This document shows positions 24,169-35,876 of a DNA stretch of 64,000 bases, one piece after another. The notes under the pieces are model-generated. The model saw only the letters and a list, made by a program, of their open reading frames with translations, searched no databases and was not told where the DNA came from. Where the stretch lies: positions 289,421,719 to 289,485,718 of the forward strand of contig NC_133658.1 of the NCBI RefSeq assembly GCF_037893015.1, in the 5' to 3' direction. Within the stretch, counting starts at the first letter, position 1. Every line of letters starts with the position of its first letter. The stretch is from Macrotis lagotis (taxonomy: Eukaryota > Chordata > Mammalia > Peramelemorphia > Peramelidae). The position numbers were made by a program, and so were the translations under genes.

Positions 24169-24587
24169 GGTGGATTCAACAGGACTGAAGAGGCTGATGA
24201 ATCAGAAGACCAGAGGGCTTCAAGAGACATTAATGACTGCCAAGAGTGAGGGCAGGGGTTGGGATAGAGAGAAAGACTATGAGCAGGTACTGAATTCATC
24301 AGGAATGGAGGGAAGAATAACCAGGAGGTCAATAGAAGACAGCAGTAAGGATGCAGACAGGGTAATGGAGAAGGATGGAGTGAATTCAAAGTGGTTGGTC
24401 ACTGAGTGGTGGTGGCAAAGGGAATCTCTGGAAATGTCAGTGGGAGATAAAACACTGACTCCTTGTGTATAGGAAGATTCAACATCAGAGAAGGTGGCAA
24501 AGCAGGAAATAATTTATAGTGTGTTTTAAGATTAGCACAGTGTGTAAAAGTTATCTTATCCTATTCTCAAAATCCCATGACAAAGAT

Positions 24588-24629
24588 GCTATTATTATTA
24601 TTATTATTGTTATTATTATTATTATTATC
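24588..24629. repeat. (ATT)n microsatellite
   Basis: About 13 ATT units with one GTT interruption. Confidence 0.95.
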
Positions 24630-24837
24630 CCCATTCTACAGATGAGGAAACTGAGGTTATCAGAGTTTAAATGACTTGCATTGTGCTCAACAGCTAAAAA
24701 CTGTCTTAGCTGTGAATTGAACTCAAGGTTTCTTGATTCCAAGTTCAGTCCTCTCACCTGTTGTGCTACCTAAGATAGCTAGATTTTTACAAATGCCAAA
24801 AGAGGGAAAGTGATCTAGGAGGAAGGGAATTTTCTTT

Positions 24838-26112
24838 CCTATTTATTTTATTTTATTTTTCAATTACATGCAAAGGTAGTTTTCAACATTTATCCATTTG
24901 CAAGTTTCCACATTTTTCTACCACCCTCCTTTCCCTCCTTTCTATGGCAGAGAAGAATCTGGTAAGTTATACATGTTCAATCATGTTTAACATATTTCCA
25001 TATTAGTCATGCTGTATAAGAGAAATTAGAACTAAGGAGGGAAAAACATGAAAAAGAAAGAAAAGACATAAAAGAAATTTTTAAAAGTTAACATAGTCTG
25101 CTTTGTTCTGCATTCAGACTCAAGACTTAATAGTTTGCTTGTTTGTTGTTTTTTCCTGGATGTAGATGTCATTTTCCATAACAGGTCCTTCAGGCATGTC
25201 TCTCATCACTGAACATTTGAGAGGAGTTGATCCATCTTCCAATGCTTCTGTTAATGTTCTCACTCACTTCACTCAGCATCAGTTCATGCAAATCTTTCCA
25301 GGCTTTTCTAAAGTTCATCCCTCATGATTTCTTATAGAATAGTACTCATAACATTCACATACCATAACATGTTCAGTCATTTCCCCAATTGATGGTCATT
25401 CCCTCAATTTTCAATTCTTTGCCACCACAAAAAGAGCCCCTATAAATATTTTTGTACACGTGGGTCTTTTCCCCTTTTTATCATCTCTTTGGATACAGAT
25501 CTAGTAATGGTATTGTTGGATCAAACGGTATACACAGTTTTGTTGCCCTTCAGGCATAGTTCCAAATGGATCTTCAGAATGTTTGAATCAGTTCATAACT
25601 CTACCAAAAATGCATTAGTGTCCCAGTTTTCCTACATCCTCTCCAACATTGATAATTTTCCTTTTTTGTCATCTTAATCAATCTGATAGGTGTGAAGTTG
25701 TACCTCATAGTTGTTTTAATTTGCATTTCTCTAATCAGTAATCATTTGGGGGGCAGCTAGGTGGCATAGCAGATAGAGCACTGGCCCTGGAATCAGGAGG
25801 ACCTGAATTCAAATTTGGCCTCAGACACTTAATAATTACCTAGCTGTGTGACCTTGGGCAAGTCACTTAACCCTATTGCCTTGCCAACCCTCCCCCCCAA
25901 AACAAAATAATCATTAGTTTTTTAATATGACTATAGATATCTTTAATTTCTCCATCTGAAAACTGCCTGTTCATATCCTTTGACCATTTATCAATTGTAG
26001 AATGATTTGTAATTTTATAAATTTGACTCATTTCTCCATATATTTTAGAAATGAGTCATTTATCAAAAACACTAGTTGTGAAAAATGTTTCCCAGCTTTC
26101 TGCATTCTTTCT
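24838..26112 (-). mobile_element. L1 3' part (ORF2 C-terminus and 3' UTR), left piece
   Basis: The antisense sequence encodes degraded L1 ORF2 C-terminal residues (the FVVAKNWKL-like block, here through TTTTCAATTCTTTGCCACCA) followed by the 3' UTR. It is interrupted by a SINE at 25747-25907 and by the HAL1-like element from 26113. The L1 resumes at 27846. Confidence 0.8.
25747..25907 (+). mobile_element. CORE-SINE inside the L1
   Basis: The head GGGGGGCAGCTAGGTGGC leads to the tail CCTATTGCCTTGCC with an A/C-rich end. An 8-bp duplication TAATCATT lies at 25739-25746 and 25908-25915. Confidence 0.9.
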
Positions 26113-27684
26113 TTCTTCTTTTTTTTCAAGACAACTAGAATTTATTGTATGGTGTAAGAAGACAAATACAATCAGAAGACAGTCCCTGCCTTCAAGGAGC
26201 TTACTTTCTTTTTTTTTTAAATTATATTTATTTTATTTTTGTGCAAATGATTTTTATACATTACTAAAATATTCTTAAGAGTAAACATAATTACCCCTCC
26301 CCAAAAATATAGACCCTCATGAGCAATGAAGTAAAGGAAAGAGGAAAAAATTAAAATTAAAAATAATAATAATAGGGGCAGCTAGGTGGCACAGTGGACA
26401 GAGCACTGGCCCCAGAGTCAGAAGCACCTTACGTCCAAATCCAACAATTCACCCAGCTGTGTGGCCCTGGGCAGCCCACCCAACCCCATCCATCCCACAA
26501 CCCCCCCCCAAATAACAACAACAACAACAACAATAATAATAATAAAATGTGCTTCAGTCTCTGTTCCAACACCACCAGCTCTGTTGCACAACACCACCAG
26601 CTCTGTCGTGGGTGGATCACATTCTTTAGGATAAGTCCATCACAAAAGCTACTTCCATATTTTTCCACCGTTACCATTGCTGATTGCAACTCCCTCCATT
26701 CGTACTTCCCCACTACCATACACTATATTTTCTCTCTCCTTTCACTCTGTCCCTCTTCTTAAATGTTCTGTAGGATAGCTGAGTGGAGCAGTAGACTGTT
26801 CACTGGCCCTGGGGCCAAGAGGCTCCACATACCACCCCTAAGGTCCAGCAACCACCTGGCCCTATGGTCTCGGACAGGCCATCCAATCCTAGCCCCTTGC
26901 AAGAAGTAAGAAAGAAAATGCATTATATCTGACCACTCTCCCCCACAGTCCACCCTCTCCTCCATCACTCATATCTCTCCCTTCCCCCTGTCCCCCCTTC
27001 TCTCCTTCTTACTCCAAATGTCTATACCCCATTGAGTATATATGCTGTTTCCTCTTTGAGCCACCTCTGATGAGAACAAAGGTTCCTCCTTGCCTTCTCC
27101 CTTCCACATCATTGCAATAGCTCATTGTAATAAAAAAATTTATATGAAATATCTTAGCCTATTCCACCTCTCCTTTCTCTTTTTCCCTTTTAGTCATTGA
27201 CTCCATTTTTACAATATATCATATCTTCAAATTCAGCTCTCTTGTGCTTCATCTATGTAAGCACCTTCTACCTGATCTGTTAATTGAGAAGATTCATATG
27301 AGTATTATCAGTATCATTTTTCTATGCAGGAATACATGCAGTTCATCATCATTAAGTCCCTCATATTTTCCCCTTCTCCTCCAATCTCTATGCTTCACCT
27401 GAGTCCTGTATTTGAAGATCAAACTTTCTGTTCAGCTCTGGCTATTTTAACAGGAACATTTGAAATTCCCCTGGTTCATCGAAAGTCCATCGTTTTTCCT
27501 GGAAGAGGATGTTCAGTTTTGCTGGGTAGTTGATTCTTGGTTGCATTCTGAGCTCTTTTGTCTTCCAGATTATATTCCAAGCCCTACAAGCCTTTAATGT
27601 AGTTGCTGCTAAATCCTGTGTGATCCTGACTGCAGCTCCATGATATTTGAATTGTGTCCCTCTAGATGCTTCTGCATTCTTTCT
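26113..27684 (-). mobile_element. HAL1-like element, 5'-truncated, inside an L1
   Basis: In antisense this begins within the ORF1 C-terminal domain (TQFKYHGAAVRITQDLAATT, then the QPRINYPAKLN block). It continues through the same 3' region as 20108-23291, with SINE-like modules at 26768-26915 and 26375-26510. A perfect 15-bp duplication TTCTGCATTCTTTCT lies at 26098-26112 and 27670-27684. Between the element's own A tract (about 26209-26220) and the terminal A-rich tract (26113-26126) lie ~85 extra bases, discussed as a 3' transduction. Confidence 0.8.
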
Positions 27685-27687
27685 AAT

Positions 27688-27845
27688 TTTTTTATTTTTA
27701 GGTTTTTGCAAGGCAAATGGGGTTAAGTGGCTTGCCCAAGGCCACACAGCTAGGTAATTATTAAGTGTCTGAGACAGGATTTGAACCCAGGTACTCCTGA
27801 CTCCAGGGCCCGTGCTTTATCCACTACGCCACCTAGCCACCCCCT
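27688..27845 (-). mobile_element. CORE-SINE at the HAL1/L1 junction
   Basis: A full antisense SINE with poly-T start and CACCTAGCCACCCC end. A perfect 12-bp duplication ATTCTTTCTAAT lies at 27676-27687 and 27846-27857. The site overlaps the target duplication of the HAL1-like insertion, so the SINE came later. Confidence 0.95.
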
Positions 27846-28686
27846 ATTCTTTCTAATCTTGACTATTAGTTTTATTTATGCAAAACTTTTTAAATTTAAT
27901 GTAGCCAAAATCATTGCAATTTATAACATTCTCTATTGCTTGTTTTGTCATAAACTTCTCCCCTCTCCATAGATCTGACAGAGTATCTCTTATTCTCCTG
28001 ATTGGCCTATGGCATCACCCTCTATATCTAAATTCTGTACCCATTTTGACCTTATTTTGGTATAGGGTGTGAGATGGGGGCTATGCCTAGTTTTTAATCA
28101 TACTATTTTCCAGTTTTCCCAGCAGTTTTTGTCAAATAGAAATTTTGACCCAGAAGCTAGTGTCTAATCTATTTGATAAACTGTAATTACTATAGCCATT
28201 TACCACTGTTTCTTTTGTACCTAATCTATTCCACTAATCTACTTCTCTATTTCTAGCCAGTATCAGACAATTTTGATGACTGTCATGATATAATATAGTT
28301 TTAGATAGGGTACAGCTAGGCTATCTTCCTTTGCATTTTTTCCTATTAATTCCTTTGATATTCTTGATCTTTTGTTGCACCAGTTGAATTTTATTACTGT
28401 TGTTTCTAGCTCTGTAAATAGTTTTTGGTAGTTTGATTGGTATGGCACTGAGTAAATAATGTAGTTTACATAGAATTGTCATTTTTATTATATTAGCTCA
28501 GCCTAACCATAAGTAATTGACATTTTCCCAATTATTTAGATCTGACTTTATTTGTGTGAAAAATGTTTTGTAATTGTGTTCATACAGTTTCTGGGATTGT
28601 CTTGGTGGGTGGATTCCCTATTAATTTATGTTGTCTTTAGTTACTTTACTTTAAATGGAATTTCTCTTTCTATCTCTTTTGTGCAT
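27846..28686 (-). mobile_element. L1 ORF2 fragment, right piece
   Basis: This continues the L1 of 24838-26112 upstream into ORF2. Antisense residues KLFTELETTVIKFNWCNKRS and VPYLKLYYIMTVIK match the conserved L1 ORF2 block before the C-terminus. Frames are broken. Confidence 0.8.
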
Positions 28687-28837
28687 TTTTTTTTAGTTTT
28701 TGCAAGGCAAATAGGGTTAAGTGACTTGCCCAAGGCCACACAGCTAGGTAATTATTTAGTGTCTGAGGCTGGATTTGAACTCAGGTACTCCTGACTCCAG
28801 GGCCGGTGCTCTTTCCACTGTGCCACCTAGCCGCCCC
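28686..28837 (-). mobile_element. CORE-SINE
   Basis: Antisense copy from the poly-T and TTTTTGCAAGGCAAATAGGG to CACCTAGCCGCCCC. The last bases plus TAGAATCC(T)n are duplicated at 28855-28880. Confidence 0.9.
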
Positions 28838-28879
28838 TAGAATCCTTTTTTTTTAGCCGTTTAGCCACCCCTAGAATCC

Positions 28880-29690
28880 TTTTTTTTAAAGAAAGATTTT
28901 ATTAATTTTGAGTTTTACAATTTTCCCCCATTCTTGCTTCCCTCCCCCCACCCCTCACAGAAGGTATTCTGTTAGTGTTTACATTGGTTCCATGTTATAA
29001 ATTGATCTCAGTTGAATGTGATGACAGAGAAATCATATCCTTAAGGATGAAAAATAAAGTATGAGATAGTAAAATTATTATAATAATAATAATGCTTTTC
29101 TTTTTCTAATTTGATGGTAATACTCGTTGGTCTTTGTTCAAAGTCCATAATTCTTTCTCTGGATACAGATGGTATTCTCCATTGTAGATAGCCCAAAATT
29201 GTCCCTGTTTGTTGCACTGAAGGGATGAGTAAGTCTATCAGGGTTGATCATCATCCCCATGTTGCTGTTAGGGTGTACAGTGTTTTTCTGGTTCTGTTCA
29301 TCTCACACATCAGTTCATGCAAATCCCTCCAGGCTTTCCCTGAAATCCCGTCCCTCCTGGTTTCTGATAGAACAATAGTGTTCCATGACATACATATACC
29401 ACAGTTTGCTAAGCCATTCCCCAATTGAAGGACATTCACTTAATTTCCAATTTTTTGCCACCACAAACAGGGCTGCTATAAATATTTTTGTACAAGTGAT
29501 GTTTTTACCCTTTTTCATCATCTCTTCAGGGTATAGACCCAGTAGTGGTATTGCTGGGTCAAAGGGTATGCTCATTTTTGTTCCCCTTTGAGCACAATCC
29601 CAAATTGCTCTCCAGAAAGGTTGGATGAATTCATAGCTCCACCAACAATGTATTAGTGTCCCAAATTTCCTGCAGAGGATCCTCTTTTTA
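28880..29690 (-). mobile_element. L1 3' end (second subfamily), 5'-truncated
   Basis: Antisense frame 29575-29315 reads MSIPFDPAIPLLGLYPEEMM and FIAALFVVAKNWKLSECPSI, the L1 ORF2 C-terminus. The 3' UTR starts at a poly-T plus AAGATTTTATTAATTTTGAG. The same 3' UTR occurs at 48149 and 54932 and differs from that of the L1 at 24838. Confidence 0.88.
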
Positions 29691-29782
29691 AGAAGACAGA
29701 GAAATGAAAACAGGGAAATGAATAATAGATTTTAGAAAGATTTTTCACCAGAATTATTATTTAAAATAATTAAGGAAAAAAA

Positions 29783-29931
29783 TTTTTTTGTTTTTGCAAG
29801 GCAAATGGGGTTAAGTGGCTTGCCCAAGGCCACACAGCTAGGTAATTATTAAGTGTCTGAGACCGGATTTGAACCCAGGTACTCCTGACTCCAGGGCTGG
29901 TGCTTTATCCACTATGCCACCTAGCCTCCCC
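29783..29931 (-). mobile_element. CORE-SINE
   Basis: Antisense, near-consensus copy from TTTTTGCAAGGCAAATGGGG to GCCACCTAGCCTCCCC. Confidence 0.92.
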
Positions 29932-30125
29932 AAAAAACATTTTTGTTAAAAGGTTATTTCAATTGTGTGGAGAATTCACTTGCTTATGTGGAGTATCATA
30001 TTTCCCAATGATGCCATAATCATAGGTGCTACAGAATTGTCCTTTCCCATCAGCTAGAATGTTAGGTACCCAAACCATGCTTAATAAAAGTTTATACAAA
30101 AAAGGCACAGTTTATATGATAGATT

Positions 30126-30350
30126 CTATATAGAGCACTGGGCTTGGAATCAGGAAGACTCACCTTCCTAAATTCAAATTCAGTCTCAAATATTTACCGG
30201 CTCTGGCCCTGCACAAGTCACTTAATCCTGTTTGCCTCAGTTTCATAATGTGTAAAATGAACTGGAGAAGGAAATGAACCACTTCATGATCTTTGCCAAG
30301 AAAACCCCAAGTAGAGTCATGAAGAATTGGATATGACCAAAATGACTGGA
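30126..30350 (+). mobile_element. CORE-SINE with RTE-type tail
   Basis: After the body come ACTGGAGAAGGAAATGAACC, TTTGCCAAGAAAACCCCAAG and ATGACCAAAATGACTGG, the RTE-like tail also found at 7107 and, reversed, at 35705. Confidence 0.78.
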
Positions 30351-33218
30351 TGATGATGATGAAAAAAAACTTTGTGGGAAGGGGAGAATTTAAAATATTT
30401 TAAGTTTAACTTCTAGGTCTTTATGGGCTAAGTCATTCTAATGCAGAGGATTTTGTTTTTAATGATGATACCATCCTGACCACAAGAGCCCCATGGTGTG
30501 AGAATCAGGTACTCCCTTAGCTTGTATAGTATGTTACACTGGGTTAAATTCTTTATTGTTTGTATTTTTACTAGGCTAAAGAGCTTGAAGGTTTCAGATC
30601 GGCACCCTGTAGTAAACTGCCATCCTCCCAGACAACAATACAAAGGCAATATAGATGTCTGACCCTTATGGCAGGCAGACAGTGGGAACTCCCACTGAAC
30701 TAGGAATTCAGATATTTGGACTCCAGTCCTGGCTTAGGCTAAATGTGTGACCTTGAGGTTCCATCCTTCATTTTTCTCAGGGACTGAATTAAGATTCAAG
30801 GTCCTTTTGAGCAATAAAATGCTATGATACCAGGAACAAGCTTAGAAAGGTAAAAGAATGAGCCATTTTGTAGATTGTTTGCATGAAGTACACAACAGAA
30901 TCAGATGAAGTTGTTTGAATGAAATTTAGTGCACTTAACTTCAGTTTGAATGGTGGGATAAAAGTTAAAAAAACATTATTTCATAAATACCATTGTTTTT
31001 TTAACCTAATAAGTTTTTTAAAATTCAAATGTGCTTCCTATCTCACTTTTTTCTTTTTCTTTTTTTAACTCAAGGAAAGAGTTTGGTTTTGTTATCAACT
31101 GTATTGTATTTTAAGCCTTGACTTCAGATTGCAAATAAACTGTTCAGACAGCAGTTGGATCAGTCTGTCCCCTGATGTTCACTGGCCGGAGGCCTTAAGG
31201 TAGGTAGGTCAGTGGAGGAAGCTTCCTCATTAGATTTTTGATGTGATCTTGAAATTGGCCCTCACATCTGGCTGTTAGCAATGAAATACAAGCCTCTAAG
31301 ATGTCTTAGGGTAGTTCTCATAAGGAAGGCTTTCTGATGAGATTGACTATGGGGGGAAATGATTTTCTAGTTAGTGATAGGTAAGTAAGCAATACGCAAC
31401 TCTCTGCCTTCCTCACCTCCTGTCATCATCTCCAGGTGGTAGACCCGAGCATTTAATATGCCAATGGGGTGATTATATGGGAAAGAAAACAAAGATTCTG
31501 CAAACAAACTCTTTACTTTCTATAAAGTTGAAAAAAGAACAGGAGGCATTACTGCTGTTCTTTGTTGGGAGATAGCATCAAGCAAGGCCACTCTGGTCAC
31601 CTTTAAGGTCATAGAGATGAGGAAAGTCAGCTTCTGGTTTCAATATGAAACCATTATGGAGGGAGCTTCCAAGAGATTATCGTGTCATAGACCTAGAGTT
31701 GAAAGGAACTGCAGAAGTCACATACTCCAATACCTTCTGATAAAAAAACTAAGGCCCAGGAGGTTCAGAGATAACACAGTTAGTTACATCAAAGGTGGGA
31801 TTTGAACCCAGGGCTTCTTACTCTGGTCACCTTTTCAAGTGTGTAGTGATTTTTGTATCAAAGTAGAGAACTGTCCTTGGTCTTCAGAATAGACAGGCAG
31901 GTGCTTTGGCAACTCATCCTATTGATATTTGTTTCTGGCTCTAGTTGTGTGATGTTGGGAAAGTCACTTAACTTTTCTTAGATGGGAGTTTTCTTATCTA
32001 TATAAGGAAGGGATTAGATTAATGATCCTCAGGGTCTCTTCAAAGCCTCAAGTGTCTCTGAACCTGTAGATGGAAGTAGAGTTGAATAAGCAGTCTAAGG
32101 TTTTGTCTTCAATCGTTATCTTAGTCCTTCAGTTCCTCTTAAAACTGATGTGTCCATCAATGGGAAATAAACAGGAGTCATCTCTTTGATTCATGACCTT
32201 AAGCAGTTAACATAGTGACTGGCAAGTAGTCATTGCATAATAAACGTCCATCTTTTGGAAGGACTAAGAAATTTAAAAATCGACCATCAGAATATGATAG
32301 GGTCTGAAGTCAGATTGCTTGTGAATAAGCAGCTGATTTAAATATGCTTAGGAGGTCTGTCTGCTCTTGGTAGGCATTTAGCAATCAAAATAGCTACATC
32401 CATTAAATAGGTGTCATGCCAAAGAAATTAGAGATGAGAGGCCTGTTATAATGAGCTTGTCTGCTGAGATAAGTTTTATCTCATCCCTTTTGCAACATTT
32501 TGACAAATTTCACTGAAAGCTGGGTAGCCATAAATGGCATCACCTTGTTCTCTTTCCCCCACCCACCCTAGGCTTCTGAATTTGGCCATGAGGATGAAAA
32601 TTTTTCAAATGATGAATGAGTTAAACAAAAAGAAAATCAGTTGCTTTGAAGTTGGTGGCTCTCTCTGGCATTAATGTCAAAGACAATGGAGGTGAGTCTG
32701 TGTGGGATTGAGAAACGGAAAAAACATCCCCAATCAAACCCACCCCTCCCCCTCATGCCCCCCAAACCCCAAACCATAGATTAGATTTGAATTCTAGTCT
32801 GAGCTGTGTCATAAATGAGGTATGTGGTCCTGGGCAAGTCATTTAACACACTCTGGACCTACCTTCTGTTAAAGAAAGGAACTGAACCAAGAACTAAGAA
32901 ACTAGGGTCTCTTTCCAGTTACGATTTTTTTTTAATACCTTGGCCCCTTCACAATCTGGTGAAGCCTTTGGAGGCCTTTCAGAATAATAGATTCAAATCC
33001 ATTAATTTAAAAAATACAGAGAATTACAAAGGAAACCCAAAAATTAATGAAATGAAAGATGTAGGTTGTTTTTCTCCCCTGCATCCAAGTTCATGGAGCT
33101 CAAGTGAAGAACTCTTGCCACTAATCTTTGGTCTCTAAGTAAGCTACAGTCACAAAAGGTAGTTCTAGTTCTAGGGAACACCATATTATATCAATGCAGA
33201 ATTGTCCCCTGCACTATG

Positions 33219-33276
33219 GGAGGGGGAGGGGGAGAGAGCGAGAGCGAGAGTGAGAGCGAGAGAGAGAGAGAGCGCA
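33219..33276 (+). repeat. GA-rich simple repeat
   Basis: GGGAGG units grade into GAGAGC and then (GA)n. Pure purine on + except scattered C and T. Confidence 0.9.
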
Positions 33277-33365
33277 GAGCTCTGGCAGTCCTGAAACAGG
33301 ATCCTAGTGTCTAAGTCAGGGGATGGCATATTAATCCTTTTTGATGATGACCACCAGCCCCTACT

Positions 33366-33505
33366 AGACAGCTAGATGGTATAGCAAATAAGAGCACTGG
33401 AATCAGGGAGACCTGGGCTCAAATTAAGTCTCATTTACTATTAACCTCTACCTGCCTCGGTTTCCTCAACTAATAACAATAGTATCTATCTTCCAGAGTT
33501 AAGTT
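33366..33505 (+). mobile_element. CORE-SINE, diverged
   Basis: The head GACAGCTAGATGGTATAGCA is followed by ACCTGGGCTCAAATTAAG. It lacks the TAGCTGTGTGACC box through internal deletion. Confidence 0.75.
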
Positions 33506-33692
33506 ACTTATTAAGCGCTTGCTCCATTCCCTTCTCTGTAGATTTGACAGCCAAAGAGTAAACATTAATTATAAATTGGCATGAGATTTTTCTAATCAAG
33601 GATTTAATAAACTGCTCCCAAGAGCAGTCTAGCATGAGGAAAAGAGGGTTCTCAGAACTACAGTCAGCAGAATGCTTAGAACCAAGTGGGAC

Positions 33693-33834
33693 GGGTCAGC
33701 AAGGTGGTGAAGTGGATAGAACACCCACCCCAGAGTCTGGAGAACCTGAGTTCAAATTTGACCTCAGACACTTAATTACCTAGCTGAGTGACCTTGGGCA
33801 AGCCGTAAGTAAAAACAAAAAATTAAAAAACAAG
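33693..33834 (+). mobile_element. CORE-SINE with target duplication
   Basis: The head GGGTCAGCAAGGTGGTGAAG is followed by CAGACACTTAATTACCTAGC and an A-rich tail. A 10-bp duplication CAAGTGGGAC lies at 33683-33692 and 33835-33844. Confidence 0.9.
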
Positions 33835-35704
33835 CAAGTGGGACATATGAAAACATAGGTATAGGAGGCAAGGAGGGAGAATTTCAATCTGGTTTGGAGG
33901 GATTGACTTGAGTTTAGAAGATGAACTTGGTTTTTCTTAATCCAGACCTGACTGAGCTAGAAGGCAGGTACATCAAGCTATCCTGGGAAAAAAAGATGTA
34001 GAACCTTTTGACATGACTGATTATAGCAGTTTCTGTTCCTTGTAAAAAAGGGGTGAGGGTGGGGAGTAGTAAATGGTGTGAATTACATGAGTCCAAAAGA
34101 AAAGGGAAACCTCAAAGCTAGAGAAATTGTGAAAACTCTTGAAAAATCTCTTGTTGATAGTTGAAGCTACTAACTCATAATAGTTAGCTTCCTTCTGCCA
34201 GATCCTACCTAGGAAGGGATTGAAAATTCAGAATGCAAGTCTCTTTTGCCTCTTCTTTCTCCAACAGCTGGAGATCTTAGATGAAGAAAATTAGTAAGGG
34301 TGGGGCTGGGGAGAGGGTTTTTTGGAGGAGCTATGAACTCAGCTGTTCTCTTCCTGTAAGGTCAGGGACTTGAGCTAAAAGCAGACTCCCTCATCTCATA
34401 ATAGTCTGAAATTTCAGTGAGGACAAAATGAAGCAAGTTGTCCTTTTCTCAGAGATGCTGCATCCCTTCCATTAGCTTGGTCCAAAGCAGGGAGAAGAGA
34501 TGGGGAACAGGGGCATAGAGTTTTCTCTTTATAAGGGGCTTGTTCTCCCCTCATGCAAGGTCTCTGGGTGGTCTTGTTCATGAGTCATCAGTAGTTTTGT
34601 TCAAGTGATTACAAGTCATCTGAGCCAACTTCCCAATTGGAAGAATTGAAGTTGCTTTACAAGAGAAATGAGTGTGGGGTCCTGATGCATGTGTGCTCTC
34701 TCCCAATGTGGAGAAAAAGCAACTGGATGTTGACCATTCTCTGGGAAGGTAAGGATAAAATAAAGGGGCCAAGAAAACTACAGAGAACCAAGAAGCAGCA
34801 GAAGAAAAAATGGTTAGGAAAGATACCAGCTGCTTATTGACTTTAGTGGCCAAATTAATGCATTAGTAACATCTCCAGTTGGATTCAAGATAGGGGCCTG
34901 TGTGGGGAGTGGGGCTGGCTTCTAGTTCTGACTCTGGCTGGGTGGCTTTGGGTCCATTACCCTCCATACCTCAGTTTCCTTTTCTGTAAAACAAGTGGGT
35001 TGGATTAAACTCTTTTTCTGTTCTGAGTATAATCATGGGGTGTTCTATGAGGGCTAAATGAATAAGTCTTACAAGGCCTAAATGTTAGAGTCTTCCAGTC
35101 AATATGATTATAGGCTGAGGACCCTCAGAATCTGTAAGGCAATGGTTATAAATATCAACTTTGGAGGTAATGAAACAGGAGAGGCTTGGGAGGCTAGAGC
35201 GGCTGCTACCTTTTCCCTTCCAAGGAGTCTCTCTTTGCAGCTGGTCATTGAGGGTCGAAAACAATGCTGAGAATCTTCAGCTAGGGTGGTGATATGGATA
35301 GACTTCTATTTATAAATAGACAGCAACTCAAACAATAGAGCAACTGAAGCCTGAACGGTCCAAGGCCCTGGAGCTTGACCTCCCTTGTGACTCAGGAAAG
35401 CCTCAAAAGCCAGATTGTAGGAGATGACAAAGGAAAGAAATCGTTTTAGACAACCTAAGAGATCGGATCCAGGTGATTTCACTAGTCATGTGGGCATCTT
35501 CATCTAAAAGCACTTAATAAGAACCTATTTTTTCATAAAGGTTATTAAGGAGTGAATTAACTTGACCCTTCCCTTCTAAGAGTTTATCATTTGTTAGCTG
35601 GCAAAAAGAAACCTGAATTAAACCAAGAAGAAAGAGAATAAGGTGGTTAACAATGGTTAAGTTGTAGTGTTTCTAGTTAATCATGGAAGGCTTCACCAAA
35701 GTAA

Positions 35705-35876
35705 GTTTTTAGGAGCTGTTTGTTCAGTCTTGTCCAACTCTGGGGTTGGCAAAGATACTGGAATAGTTTGTCATTTCTTTCTCTTTCATTACAGATGAGG
35801 AAAGTGAGGCAAACGGGGTTCAGTGACTTGTCCAGAGTCACACGATGTCTGAGGACAGATTTAAACTCCTAATCTT
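35705..35876 (-). mobile_element. CORE-SINE with RTE-type tail, antisense
   Basis: It begins with the reversed tail GTTCAGTCTTGTCCAACTC and continues AGATGAGGAAAGTGAGGCAA into the antisense body. Its head is degraded. Confidence 0.65.

Larger units (their letters stand above)
23292..24837. other. Intergenic, old repeats
   Basis: It holds the continuation of the old repeat begun at 19200, a composite SINE-like repeat (23845-24168), an (ATT)n tract, and an old MIR/L2-type fragment at 24630-24775 (CAGATGAGGAAACTGAGG). No gene. Confidence 0.6.

Noticed and set aside
26394..26762. 122-codon frame on + with a poly-Asn run
   Set aside because: Antisense to the HAL1-like element. The Asn run is an AAC/AAT simple repeat.
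29315..29575. A short gene for an unknown 86-residue protein
   Set aside because: DPAIPLLGLYP and VVAKNWKL are L1 ORF2 C-terminal motifs. The frame is a truncated retroelement piece.
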